From Helicobacter sp. (GTDB lineage: Bacteria > Campylobacterota > Campylobacteria > Campylobacterales > Helicobacteraceae), in the NCBI RefSeq assembly GCF_022511165.1, contig NZ_JAFLSB010000022.1:1-24690 (forward strand): a stretch of DNA of 24,690 bases. The letters run 5' to 3'. The notes under the pieces are model-generated. The model worked only from the letters and a program-made list of their open reading frames with translations, made no database searches and was not told the DNA's origin. Below are positions 7,948 through 15,030 of the stretch, piece after piece (within the stretch, counting starts at the first letter, position 1; every line of letters starts with the position of its first letter). The position numbers and the translations under genes were made by a program.

Positions 7948-7967
7948 TATAAATGGGTATAAATGGG
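7948..7967 (+). repeat. Tandem 10-base repeat between mutS2 and the next gene
   Basis: TATAAATGGG is present twice without a gap (7948-7957, 7958-7967). It ends about 22 bases upstream of the extended -10 at 7989, the position of an activator or repressor site. Function is unknown. Confidence 0.6.
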
Positions 7968-7988
7968 ATTTTGCGATATTTAAATTTA

Positions 7989-7997
7989 TGCTATAAT
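7989..7997 (+). promoter_or_regulatory. Extended -10 promoter of the membrane protein/DUF3240 pair
   Basis: TGC-TATAAT is a perfect extended -10. Predicted transcription starts near 8004, giving a leader of about 37 bases. AAGGA (8031-8035) lies 5 bases before the ATG at 8041. No good -35 is seen. Confidence 0.65.
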
Positions 7998-8040
7998 CCT
8001 ACCTTCGCAGTCATTACACTCATACATACAAAGGATTCTT

Positions 8041-8769
8041 ATGGCATTATTCCAAGTTACCCTCCCTGAAATCCCAAATGATGTGTATATCCACGATATA
8101 GCACAAACCCCCTCACTTTTATTTGCTAAAAGATTGCTTATAGCAATTTTTGTCATTCCTGCTATCTTGGGCTTTATCACAGGTTTTTATCTTGTATTTA
8201 CACATACTTCTTTTGATGAAAAGCTTATGGAATCACTTGCTTACCCTATCTATATAATTAATTTTTTATCTTTTATTGCTACATTTTTTGCCTTTTTTTA
8301 TCTCTCAAAGCTAAGTCTAAGGCGGCGGCTTTTAAAACTCTCCATTATAACTCTTGTTCTTGCGCTTATTGGTGCTTGTTTTGATGTTTTTTTATCTCCT
8401 TCTAATGTAGATATAGATTCTGAAAATATAGTTCTTTGGCTGTATATGCTGTATGGCTGTATGGCTTACCCAATATGTCTTTATCTTGTGTGGCACATAG
8501 GCAAGGAGCTAAGCTTTATTTTACATAGTAGCTATTTTTTTAGAAGTGCAAAAATGCTTGCTATTGGTTTTATTGTTTTGCTCATTTCACTTATAACGGT
8601 GATGAGTGCTTATGCTGCAGAATCTGAACCCGCACTTATAGTCTTTGCTCTTGTGATGTTTGGGGCGTGCATTATGATGCTTATAGGTGCAATCTTGTGG
8701 CTTGTTGGCATTTTTAAAATTTCTCAAGTGGTAGCCTATGGTGAAAATGTGGGCAATCCTCTTTCATAA
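8041..8769 (+). CDS. Unknown multi-pass inner-membrane protein
   Basis: I do not recognise the family. The 242-residue protein has a hydrophilic N-terminus of about 30 residues, then about six predicted membrane helices (roughly 32-53, 68-88, 99-118, 129-151, 172-192, 197-226). A basic turn (KLSLRRRLLK, 90-99) lies between helices 2 and 3 and would face the cytoplasm. No catalytic or transport motif is visible. It has its own promoter and a good ribosome site. A small DUF3240-like gene begins 17 bases after it, so the two probably form an operon. DUF3240 proteins are often found next to metal-efflux systems, which hints at transport or its control but proves nothing. Confidence 0.8.
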   Translation: MALFQVTLPEIPNDVYIHDIAQTPSLLFAKRLLIAIFVIPAILGFITGFYLVFTHTSFDEKLMESLAYPIYIINFLSFIATFFAFFYLSKLSLRRRLLKLSIITLVLALIGACFDVFLSPSNVDIDSENIVLWLYMLYGCMAYPICLYLVWHIGKELSFILHSSYFFRSAKMLAIGFIVLLISLITVMSAYAAESEPALIVFALVMFGACIMMLIGAILWLVGIFKISQVVAYGENVGNPLS

Positions 8770-8786
8770 TCTTTAAAGATAAAGCA

Positions 8787-9080
8787 ATGCAAAGTATTGA
8801 TATTTATTTTAAAAATGAGCTTAAAGATTCTATTGTAGATATGCTCTTAGAAGATGGATATGATGATTTTTTTTATATCTATTGTGAGAAATACGCCTCA
8901 AGCTCGCTTTTAAAAAGCGCGGCAGAACAAGTGAGTGGCAGACAAGAATATGGACTATTTCGAATCTTTTTAGATGATGAGAAAAGCGCACACTTTGTGA
9001 TTGATAAAATTCTTAAAACCTTTAATGAAGCAGATATAAGAATTTATACTTACCCCATTACTTCTGCATTAAAGGACTAA
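8787..9080 (+). CDS. DUF3240-like small protein (PII-like fold expected)
   Basis: The 97-residue soluble protein starts with a beta-strand-like segment (MQSIDIYF). It then has IVDMLLEDGYDDFFYIYCEKY and SAAEQVSGRQEYGLFRIFLDD (about 44-64). The pattern of a short strand, a helix with a Gly-Tyr turn, an EQV.GR element and a second strand resembles the DUF3240 family, small PII-like alpha/beta proteins associated in many Proteobacteria with heavy-metal RND efflux operons. The assignment is from pattern memory and moderate. It lies 17 bases after the membrane protein and converges on dcd. The ribosome site is weak, so coupling to the upstream gene is likely. Confidence 0.65.
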   Translation: MQSIDIYFKNELKDSIVDMLLEDGYDDFFYIYCEKYASSSLLKSAAEQVSGRQEYGLFRIFLDDEKSAHFVIDKILKTFNEADIRIYTYPITSALKD

Positions 9081-9100
9081 ATACATTGAGATACATAAAA

Positions 9101-9114
9101 AGATTCTAGAATCT
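9101..9114. repeat. Palindrome between convergent genes
   Basis: AGATTCTAGAATCT is a perfect 14-base palindrome in the 60-base gap between two converging genes. It has no loop and no T run, so it is not a classical terminator. The AGATTCT/AGAATCT word recurs in many gaps of this window. Confidence 0.5.
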
Positions 9115-9140
9115 CTAAAGATTACTTGCAAGATTCTTAA

Positions 9141-9707
9141 TTATTTCATTACCTTAGGAAGAGTGATGCCTCTTTGCCCTTGATATTTGCCTTTTTTGTC
9201 TTTGTAGCTTACCTCGCAGGATTCATCACCCTCAAAGAAAAGCACTTGAGCAATACCTTCATTTGCATAGATTTTTGCAGGAAGTGGCGTGGTATTACTA
9301 ATCTCAATGGTAATATGCCCCTCAAATTCTGGCTCAAATGGCGTAACATTCACAATAATACCACATCGTGCATAAGTGCTTTTTCCAAGACAAATTGCTA
9401 ACACATTGCGAGGGATTCTAAAATACTCAATCGTGCGTGCAAGGGCAAAAGAGTTTGGTGGTACAAGGCAGTAGCCCTGCTCTGTCGCATCTATTTCTAC
9501 TACATTATGTTCATCAAAAGATTTAGGATCAACAAGCGTTGCACCAATATTTGTAAAAATCATAAATTCATTTCCTACGCGAATATCATATCCATAACTT
9601 GAAAGTCCATAACTTACAATATTCTTACCAATTTGCTTTTCGCAAAATGGCTCAATCATACCCTTTTTGCTCATTGTTTTTATCCACGAATCTGCTTTTA
9701 ACCCCAT
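9141..9707 (-). CDS. dcd: dCTP deaminase
   Basis: Dcd converts dCTP to dUTP and ammonia, feeding dTTP synthesis. Taking the ATG at 9707 gives 188 residues starting MGLKADSWI, the length and N-terminus I recall for the H. pylori enzyme. A GAGG ribosome site lies 6 bases upstream; an in-frame GTG at 9719 overlaps that site and is unlikely to be the start. Visible motifs are SSYGYDIRVG (36-45), GKSTYARCG (108-116) for triphosphate binding, FEGHITIEISN (128-138) with the catalytic Glu at about 135, and NEGIAQVLF (149-157). It is transcribed divergently from accB, apparently from a shared symmetric -10. Confidence 0.96.
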   Translation of the reverse strand: MGLKADSWIKTMSKKGMIEPFCEKQIGKNIVSYGLSSYGYDIRVGNEFMIFTNIGATLVDPKSFDEHNVVEIDATEQGYCLVPPNSFALARTIEYFRIPRNVLAICLGKSTYARCGIIVNVTPFEPEFEGHITIEISNTTPLPAKIYANEGIAQVLFFEGDESCEVSYKDKKGKYQGQRGITLPKVMK

Positions 9708-9754
9708 AAGCAACCTCACTTTTGTTATTTTTTTGTTATTTTTTAAAAAAATCG

Positions 9755-9767
9755 TGTTATTATAGCA
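9755..9767. promoter_or_regulatory. Overlapping bidirectional promoter of dcd and accB
   Basis: On the plus strand TGT-TATTAT (9755-9763) is an extended -10 for accB, whose AAGG and ATG follow at 9784 and 9795. On the minus strand TGC-TATAAT (9767-9759) is a perfect extended -10 for dcd. The two share the same six or seven base pairs, so RNA polymerase could bind in either orientation but not both at once. Confidence 0.65.
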
Positions 9768-9794
9768 GAGTAAATTTCATAATAAGGCGTAATA

Positions 9795-10262
9795 ATGAAT
9801 CTACAAGAAATCAAAAAGATTATGGAACTTTTCGACAATAGCAATATAGCAAAGTTTCAACTCAAACAAGAGGGTTTTGAGCTGAAATTGCAAAAAGCCA
9901 CAGCAGGCAATATTGTGCATTCTCTCCCTCAAGTTGCGCCCCAAATTACTACCGCCACAGCTCCAGCAACAGCTGAAAATGTTGCACCAGCACCTACTGC
10001 TTCAAAAGCCAAAGAAAGCGGTGGAGTTTTTGTTACCTCACCAATGGTTGGAACATTTTATCGCTCTCCAAGCCCGGGGGCAGCGCCTTATGTAAATATC
10101 GGCGATGTTGTCAAAAAAGGACAAACCGTGGGTATTATTGAAGCAATGAAGATAATGAATGAAATTGAGGCGGATTTTGATTGTAAAATTGTCGCACTTG
10201 AAGTCAATGACGGACAGCCTGTGGAATATGGCACAAATTTGATTAAAGTCGAAAAACTCTAA
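9795..10262 (+). CDS. accB: Biotin carboxyl carrier protein of acetyl-CoA carboxylase
   Basis: AccB carries the biotin that shuttles CO2 from biotin carboxylase to the carboxyltransferase, the first committed step of fatty-acid synthesis. The 155-residue protein has the N-terminal AccC-binding region (1-35), an Ala/Pro/Thr-rich linker (about 40-72) and the lipoyl-like domain (76-155) with TSPMVGTFYRSPSPGA. The biotinylation site EAMKIMNEI has Lys119 as acceptor. The start is ATG 9795 with AAGG 7 bases upstream. accC follows after 9 bases, so the two form an operon. Confidence 0.97.
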   Translation: MNLQEIKKIMELFDNSNIAKFQLKQEGFELKLQKATAGNIVHSLPQVAPQITTATAPATAENVAPAPTASKAKESGGVFVTSPMVGTFYRSPSPGAAPYVNIGDVVKKGQTVGIIEAMKIMNEIEADFDCKIVALEVNDGQPVEYGTNLIKVEKL

Positions 10263-10271
10263 GGCAAGATA

Positions 10272-11636
10272 ATGAGTGTGGAGAAAAAAAAGATACAAAG
10301 GATTCTTATCGCAAATCGTGGCGAGATTACATTACGCGCGATTCGGACAATCCAAGAAATGGGGAAAGAAGCCATTGCTATTTACTCTACTGCTGATAAA
10401 GATGTCTATTATCTTGATGTAGCTGATGAAAAAATCTGTGTAGGAGGGGATAAATCAAGTGAAAGCTATCTTAATATCCCTGCTATTATGAGTGCAGCAG
10501 AGCTTCTTAAAGCTGATGCGATTTTCCCGGGCTATGGTTTTTTAAGTGAAAATCAAAATTTTGTAGAAATTTGCTCTCATCATAGTATAGAGTTTATTGG
10601 TCCAACCGCTGATGTTATGATGCTTATGAGCGATAAGTCAAAAGCAAAAGATGTGATGAAAGAGGCAGGTGTGCCTGTGATTCTAGGGAGTGATGGGGCA
10701 TTAAAAGATTATAAAGAAGCACAAAGAGTGGCTGATGAGATTGGTTACCCCGTCATTCTCAAAGCTGCTGCGGGTGGAGGTGGTAGAGGTATGCGCGTAG
10801 TCGAAAAACCTGAAATGCTTAAAAACCTCTATCTTGCTGCAGAATCTGAAGCTGTAAGTGCCTTTGGCGATGGCACAATCTATATGGAAAAATTTATCCG
10901 TAATCCTAAGCACATTGAGGTGCAGATTCTAGCTGATAAGCACGGCAATGTCTTGCATATTGGCGAACGTGATTGCTCCGCACAAAGACGGCAACAAAAG
11001 CTCATCGAAGAATCTCCTGCAGTGGTGCTTAAGCCCGAAGTGCGCGAAAGACTCCTTGAGACTGCAGTCAAAGCAGCACAATATATTAAATATGTGGGGG
11101 CTGGAACTTTTGAGTTTTTACTCGATGCCAATTATGAAGATTTTTACTTTATGGAGATGAATACGCGTTTGCAAGTTGAACATACCGTGAGTGAAATGGT
11201 AAGCGGACTTGACTTAGTAGAATGGATGATACGTATTGCAGAAGGTGAGAAGCTTCCTCCACAAGAAAGCATTAGCTTTAAAGGGCATTCTATTGAATGT
11301 CGTATTACTGCCGAGGATCCAGAGAAATTCTATCCTTGTCCGGGAAAAATTACAAAATGGGTTGCACCCGGTGGGGCAAATGTGCGCCTTGATACCCACG
11401 CATATGGTGGTTATAGTGTGCCTATGCACTATGATTCTATGATTGGTAAGCTCATTGTATGGGGAGAAAATAGGCAACAAGCTATCAATCGTATGCACAG
11501 GGCATTAAGAGAATTTTGCATCGAGGGGATTAAAACAACTATTCCCTTTCATATCAAAATGATGCAGAATCAAGACTTTATTGCTTCAAATATTCATACA
11601 AAATATTTGGAACAAAATATGCTTGATTTAAGCTAA
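10272..11636 (+). CDS. accC: Biotin carboxylase of acetyl-CoA carboxylase
   Basis: AccC uses ATP and bicarbonate to carboxylate the biotin on AccB. The 454 residues match the family length. Visible are the N-terminal ILIANRGEI (11-19), FPGYGFLSEN (85-94; usually HPGYGFLSEN, so His is Phe here), the ATP-grasp glycine loop AAAGGGGRGM (165-174), and the metal and catalytic segment EMNTRLQVEHTVSE (295-308). The start is ATG 10272 with AAGG upstream. The last 30 bases of the gene also contain a sigma-54 promoter motif that reads into the next gene. Confidence 0.97.
   Translation: MSVEKKKIQRILIANRGEITLRAIRTIQEMGKEAIAIYSTADKDVYYLDVADEKICVGGDKSSESYLNIPAIMSAAELLKADAIFPGYGFLSENQNFVEICSHHSIEFIGPTADVMMLMSDKSKAKDVMKEAGVPVILGSDGALKDYKEAQRVADEIGYPVILKAAAGGGGRGMRVVEKPEMLKNLYLAAESEAVSAFGDGTIYMEKFIRNPKHIEVQILADKHGNVLHIGERDCSAQRRQQKLIEESPAVVLKPEVRERLLETAVKAAQYIKYVGAGTFEFLLDANYEDFYFMEMNTRLQVEHTVSEMVSGLDLVEWMIRIAEGEKLPPQESISFKGHSIECRITAEDPEKFYPCPGKITKWVAPGGANVRLDTHAYGGYSVPMHYDSMIGKLIVWGENRQQAINRMHRALREFCIEGIKTTIPFHIKMMQNQDFIASNIHTKYLEQNMLDLS
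11607..11624 (+). promoter_or_regulatory. Sigma-54 (RpoN) promoter inside the 3' end of accC
   Basis: TTGGAACA-AAAT-ATGCTT matches the campylobacterial sigma-54 consensus TTGGAACR-N4-TTGCTT at all fixed positions but one. The hallmark GG-N10-GC spacing is exact (GG at 11609-11610, GC at 11621-11622). Transcription would start near 11633, about 48 bases before the flagellin-like gene. In Helicobacter sigma-54 and its activator FlgR drive middle flagellar genes, so the downstream gene likely belongs to that regulon. Confidence 0.7.
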
Positions 11637-11680
11637 TATAGGCAAGAATCAAGCTTCAAGCTGTTAATGAGGAGTGAGTT

Positions 11681-12394
11681 ATGAAAATTAGTAGCCCAGC
11701 ACAAAAGCTTACCCAAGAGGAACTTAAAAGAGATGAACTTAAAAAGCAAGAAACCAAACAGGCTCAAGCTACACAAAAAGAGATTTCAAAGTCTAAGATA
11801 GGACAAGGTGCAGATACAAGCGAAATAAGCAATAATCCCATTGCTCAAAATATCAAGCAGATTAATAGTGATATTGGTAGGCTACAAATCGCCCAAAAAT
11901 CACTCAGCTCCATAGAACCAGATGTTAAAAAGATGCTCAAGCTCTCTAAAGATTACAAAGAAAGCTTTGATAAATCAGAGCAAGATGAGATTAAAGAAGA
12001 GATGTCTGCACTGAAAAAAAATATAGAATCCACTCTCAAAAGTGCAACTTTTGAGGGAAGCAATGTTTTTACTAAAAACATTAAGGACAATAAAGACCAA
12101 GTGATTTTTAACGCCCAAAAACTTGATGTAAAGCTACTCAATACAGATGATACACAAAAATTTTATGATGTGCTTAAAGAACAACAAAAGCAAATTAAAG
12201 ATGCTATCCAAACCTTGCAAGGACAGGCACAAGGCAACACTGATAAACTTGTCTCAAGCAAAATCAAAGGCAAGGATAATCAAAATGTCCAAAGCACCGA
12301 TGGATCATTCCTCAAAAAGTTTGGCTCACTTTTCCGCGTCTCTCATAATGAAGACAAATTAAGCACACAGCGAGTCCAAGAGCTTTTGGCATAA
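11681..12394 (+). CDS. Flagellin-helix-like protein between accC and pseC
   Basis: No named family is certain. The 237-residue protein lacks a signal peptide. Residues 56-130 resemble the D1 helices of flagellin: NSDIGRLQIAQKSLSSIE (62-79) is like the usual Gln-Thr/Ile-Ala-Gln-x-Ala/Ser-Leu helix, and EEMSALKKNIESTLKSATFEGSNVF (106-130) is like the flagellin stretch ending in eidrIa.tT.FNG..ll. The conserved D0 ends of true flagellins are absent. The N-terminus is Lys/Gln/Glu-rich and the middle (about 150-185) is coiled-coil-like. A sigma-54 promoter motif lies about 57 bases upstream, and a good ribosome site (GAGGAG) precedes the ATG at 11681. pseC follows after 16 bases. A flagellar secreted, cap or junction-like role is inferred; a hypothetical protein sits at the same place in H. 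pylori. Confidence 0.75.
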   Translation: MKISSPAQKLTQEELKRDELKKQETKQAQATQKEISKSKIGQGADTSEISNNPIAQNIKQINSDIGRLQIAQKSLSSIEPDVKKMLKLSKDYKESFDKSEQDEIKEEMSALKKNIESTLKSATFEGSNVFTKNIKDNKDQVIFNAQKLDVKLLNTDDTQKFYDVLKEQQKQIKDAIQTLQGQAQGNTDKLVSSKIKGKDNQNVQSTDGSFLKKFGSLFRVSHNEDKLSTQRVQELLA

Positions 12395-12410
12395 ATTTAA
12401 CCCTACAAAA

Positions 12411-13571
12411 ATGATACCTTATAGCAAGCAACTTATTGAGCAAGATGATATAGACGCGCTTTGCTCTACGTTGCGCTCCTCTCATCTCACACAAGGCGAA
12501 ATGACTAAAGCCTTTGAATCTGCTCTGTGTGAAAGATGCCACGCGCGTTATGCTATTACTTTTAACTCCGCTACTTCCGCACTCTATGCCCTCTATGGCG
12601 CATTTATGTATAAATACTTCCCCCATTTATGTAATCCCTATGATAACACGCAGGCAGAGGAGATATATTTTGTTACCTCGCCCATAAGTTTTGTCGCCAC
12701 AACTAATATGATGCTTCAATGGGGGATTAAACCTATTTTTTGCGATATAAAAGATGATGGCAATATTGATGAAAAAGCACTCGAATCCTTGCTCCAAACA
12801 CATAACAAAAAGTCGTATATTAAGGCGATTGTGAGCGTGGATTATGGTGGTAAAAGTGTAGAGATAGAATCTTTGCGTGCATTGGCTCAAAAACATCATC
12901 TTTTACTTTTTTCAGATAGCTCTCATTCTTTTGGGGGGAGTTATAATAAAGCACCCATAGGCTCACTTGCTGATGCGACTATTTTTAGCTTTCACGCGCT
13001 AAAGCCTATTACAACCGCAGAAGGAGGAGCATTGCTTACTAATGATGAGCAATTAGCCCATTACGCAAGACTTCTGCTCTCTCACGGCGTAGAGAAGCAA
13101 TCATTATGGCATTATGATTGTAGTCTTGTAGGAGCAAATTTTCGCTTGAATGAGCTTGGAGCAACTCTTGGGCTTAGTCAGCTTAAAAAAATTGATCGCT
13201 TTATTGCACATCGCCACCAAATCGCACTTTTTTATGATGATACATTTAAAGGCAATGCCCATTTTCAAACTATCCCCATAGATTCGCATATTATAAGCTC
13301 ACATCATCTCTATCCTATCTTGCTTTCCTCACATCTACACTCCCATAAAGAATCTATCTTTCAAGCCTTGCAAGAGCAAGGTTTAGGCGTGCAGGTGCAT
13401 TACAAACCTATTTATCAATTTAGCCTTTACAAAAAACTCTTTGGCGAGCTCTCCTTACCAAAGACTGAACATTTTTATCGCTCCACACTTTCTATCCCCT
13501 GCCATCAGGATTTAAGTATGACACAAGCAAAAGAGATTGCTGATATTGTGCGCGAAGTATGCAAAATATGA
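12411..13571 (+). CDS. pseC: PseC-type aminotransferase of pseudaminic acid synthesis
   Basis: PseC is the PLP enzyme that converts UDP-2-acetamido-2,6-dideoxy-beta-L-arabino-hex-4-ulose to the 4-amino sugar, the second step to pseudaminic acid, the sugar on flagellins. The 386-residue protein has the DegT/DnrJ/EryC1 fold with FNSATSALYALY (51-62), SDSSHSFGG (168-176; Asp169 contacts the PLP ring) and FSFHALKPITTAEGGA (192-207; Lys198 is the Schiff base). LSHGV (about 223-227) and a C-terminal VHYKPIYQ complete the family pattern, and SFHALKPITTAEGG is very close to H. pylori PseC as I recall it. It follows the flagellin-like gene after 16 bases with a weak ribosome site, so it is probably co-transcribed with it, possibly from the sigma-54 promoter. 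Other sugar aminotransferases of the family are the main alternative. Confidence 0.9.
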   Translation: MIPYSKQLIEQDDIDALCSTLRSSHLTQGEMTKAFESALCERCHARYAITFNSATSALYALYGAFMYKYFPHLCNPYDNTQAEEIYFVTSPISFVATTNMMLQWGIKPIFCDIKDDGNIDEKALESLLQTHNKKSYIKAIVSVDYGGKSVEIESLRALAQKHHLLLFSDSSHSFGGSYNKAPIGSLADATIFSFHALKPITTAEGGALLTNDEQLAHYARLLLSHGVEKQSLWHYDCSLVGANFRLNELGATLGLSQLKKIDRFIAHRHQIALFYDDTFKGNAHFQTIPIDSHIISSHHLYPILLSSHLHSHKESIFQALQEQGLGVQVHYKPIYQFSLYKKLFGELSLPKTEHFYRSTLSIPCHQDLSMTQAKEIADIVREVCKI

Positions 13572-13627
13572 AACTATAATCATACATCTAGCTCATAAAA
13601 GCCCAAAGATAAAACTTTAAAAAAATA

Positions 13628-13643
13628 AATGTATCAATACATT
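13628..13643. repeat. Inverted repeat downstream of pseC
   Basis: AATGTAT and ATACATT are perfect 7-base arms around CA. The stem is short, AT-rich and followed by no T run, so it is more like a protein-binding half-site pair than a terminator. Confidence 0.4.
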
Positions 13644-13990
13644 GCACTCAAATTTGAGATTCTTAAGCAGATTCTAGATTCTCCTAGCTAAAAGCATATC
13701 TTTATTGCATTTAAATCATAGTGCTACAAGCGCAACCTAAAAAGTGTCGTTTGAGGTTTGGAGGTGCGGAGGATAAGGGAAGTGATTTTATATTTGTGCA
13801 AAGCACCAATCCACACTTATAGATTCAAGTCTCCCTGCAAAATAAAGATAAGATTCTAAAATCTAAATAGCCAAACAATTTTGTGTAAAATACTAATCTA
13901 TACTTGCACATTTTAGCCCCCTCTCCCTTATAAAAGAATCTAAAAACAAAAATTTATATCAAAGTAAAAACTAAATTCTTGTAAAAAACT

Positions 13991-14161
13991 TTAAGCAAAA
14001 TCAAAAAGCTCATAAAAATTCTTAATACAAGATTTAAGTTTAGATTCTAAGCCAAACACATAACTAAGAGCAAAATTTCTCAAAGTTTCTAGATTCACAA
14101 ACTTTTTTAGCAGTATCATTGTATATCGCACAAAGTGAATCCAACCCCATATTTTTTGCAA
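13991..14161 (-). pseudogene. Possible short gene or gene relic
   Basis: A minus-strand frame open from a TTG at 14161 to a TAA at 13991 encodes 56 residues, including MILLKKFVNLETLRNFALSY from an ATG at 14119 and ending in IKNFYELFDFA. The composition is protein-like, with hydrophobic and basic residues alternating as in helices. A different frame over 14070-14190 also gives a plausible peptide (IVAKNMGLDSLCAIYNDTAK), and the 8-base homopolymer lies beside it. This could be a frameshifted remnant or chance. No ribosome site is evident. Confidence 0.3.
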
Positions 14162-14229
14162 CTATTTGTAGCAAATAGATTTTTTTTCACCCCTCTTTCT
14201 CAAGCTGCATTTTTTTGATTATCTTTAAG

Positions 14230-14235
14230 TATAAT
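14230..14235 (+). promoter_or_regulatory. -10 box of the unknown gene at 14264
   Basis: A perfect TATAAT lies 28 bases before the ATG, giving a leader of about 21 bases that contains a strong AGGAGG. No -35 at the right distance is seen. Confidence 0.55.
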
Positions 14236-14263
14236 ACCTGTAAGTAAAAACAAAGGAGGGATA

Positions 14264-14800
14264 ATGAAAAAACTCATCACTCTGCGTCTAGAGCATACTC
14301 TGCCTACTTGCGACTTTTTTCGGTGGTTTTGGATTCATAGCGTGCGTGATTTTACAGAAGTCAAAAATAAAGCTTGTCAAGACTATATAAGAAATGGAGG
14401 TAAAAAGATATTCACTCAAGGATCCTATAAGAAAATAGGTGGTATCCCCACACACAAGGATATAGAAATAGCGCTTGATACGCTTGATACACCACGCAAA
14501 ATGCAGCCCAAGATACTCTTTGGTGATAAACAAACAGAAATTGCACATTATTTGTGTTTAGATTTTAAGAAAAAATTTTATAAAGATGAGGCGCAAAACT
14601 ATATCCACATAGGCTTTATATATCAAAAAGGGAGTGAAATCATCAAAAGGCGCGAAGAAGTAGGCTTTAGCCTTATGCTTAAAAACGCACAAGAATTGTA
14701 TTTTGATAATAGTATTGTGGGGGAGAGATACGCCCATTTGAGCGATAATACAAAAGAGTGTAGGGTTTTTTGGTTTGGCTCATATTATTTTGGACGCTAA
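14264..14800 (+). CDS. Unknown cytoplasmic protein
   Basis: I do not recognise this 178-residue protein. It has no signal peptide or membrane helix and is rich in Lys, Phe and Tyr. Visible blocks are DFFRWFWIHSVRDF (17-30), GGIPTHKDIEIALDTLDTPRK (59-79) and a C-terminus RVFWFGSYYFGR. No catalytic motif can be named. It has its own -10 and a near-perfect Shine-Dalgarno (AAAGGAGGG, 6 bases before the ATG), so it is probably expressed well. It stands alone in an AT-rich region between pseC and galE, with a hairpin about 20 bases after the stop. Position and lack of recognisable family suggest an accessory gene, possibly acquired. Confidence 0.7.
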   Translation: MKKLITLRLEHTLPTCDFFRWFWIHSVRDFTEVKNKACQDYIRNGGKKIFTQGSYKKIGGIPTHKDIEIALDTLDTPRKMQPKILFGDKQTEIAHYLCLDFKKKFYKDEAQNYIHIGFIYQKGSEIIKRREEVGFSLMLKNAQELYFDNSIVGERYAHLSDNTKECRVFWFGSYYFGR

Positions 14801-14820
14801 TCTCAAATTTTAAACTTTTG

Positions 14821-14850
14821 GTGCTTATGCGACTTTTTGGGGCATAGCAC
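14821..14850 (+). terminator. Hairpin after the unknown gene
   Basis: GTGC-t-TATGC pairs with GCATAGCAC around a 12-base T/G-rich loop: nine base pairs with one bulged T. It lies 20 bases after the stop of the 14264 gene. No T run follows, so termination efficiency is doubtful. Confidence 0.4.
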
Positions 14851-14958
14851 TCTAAGCAATCTTATTTGCACCTCACTTTTAGCTACTTAAACTTTTATGC
14901 CTTTATTTTTATGTGCTTAAGCCCCCTTAAATCCGCCACTTAAAGCTTAAGCCACCAA

Positions 14959-14972
14959 AATCTTTTAAGATT
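14959..14972. repeat. Inverted repeat near the end of galE
   Basis: AATCTTTTAAGATT is a 14-base perfect inverted repeat; CTTTAAGATT recurs at 14984-14993. It lies between a plus-strand gene and the converging galE, in a stretch otherwise without coding signal. Confidence 0.4.
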
Positions 14973-15030
14973 CTTTACATTTCTTTAAGATTCTACCCCT
15001 TAATGCTCTCTTGCAAGATTACCCTAGAAT

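Larger units (their letters stand above)
13572..14263. other. Gene-poor AT-rich gap
   Basis: About 690 bases without an intact gene. It holds an inverted repeat AATGTAT-CA-ATACATT (13628-13643), several AGATTCT/AGAATCT words, a GGAGG-rich run near 13755-13780, a minus-strand ORF that may be a gene relic (13991-14161), an 8-base T run (14180-14187) and the promoter of the next gene. Content is clearly more AT-rich than the flanking genes. Confidence 0.6.

Noticed and set aside
9708..9719. GTG start for dcd adding MRLL
   Set aside because: This GTG is part of the Shine-Dalgarno for the ATG at 9707, and the family N-terminus is MGLKAD.
13753..13784. GGAGG-rich run that could form a G-quadruplex
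   Set aside because: It has only paired guanines and lacks four GGG tracts, so only a weak two-layer structure is possible. No other evidence.
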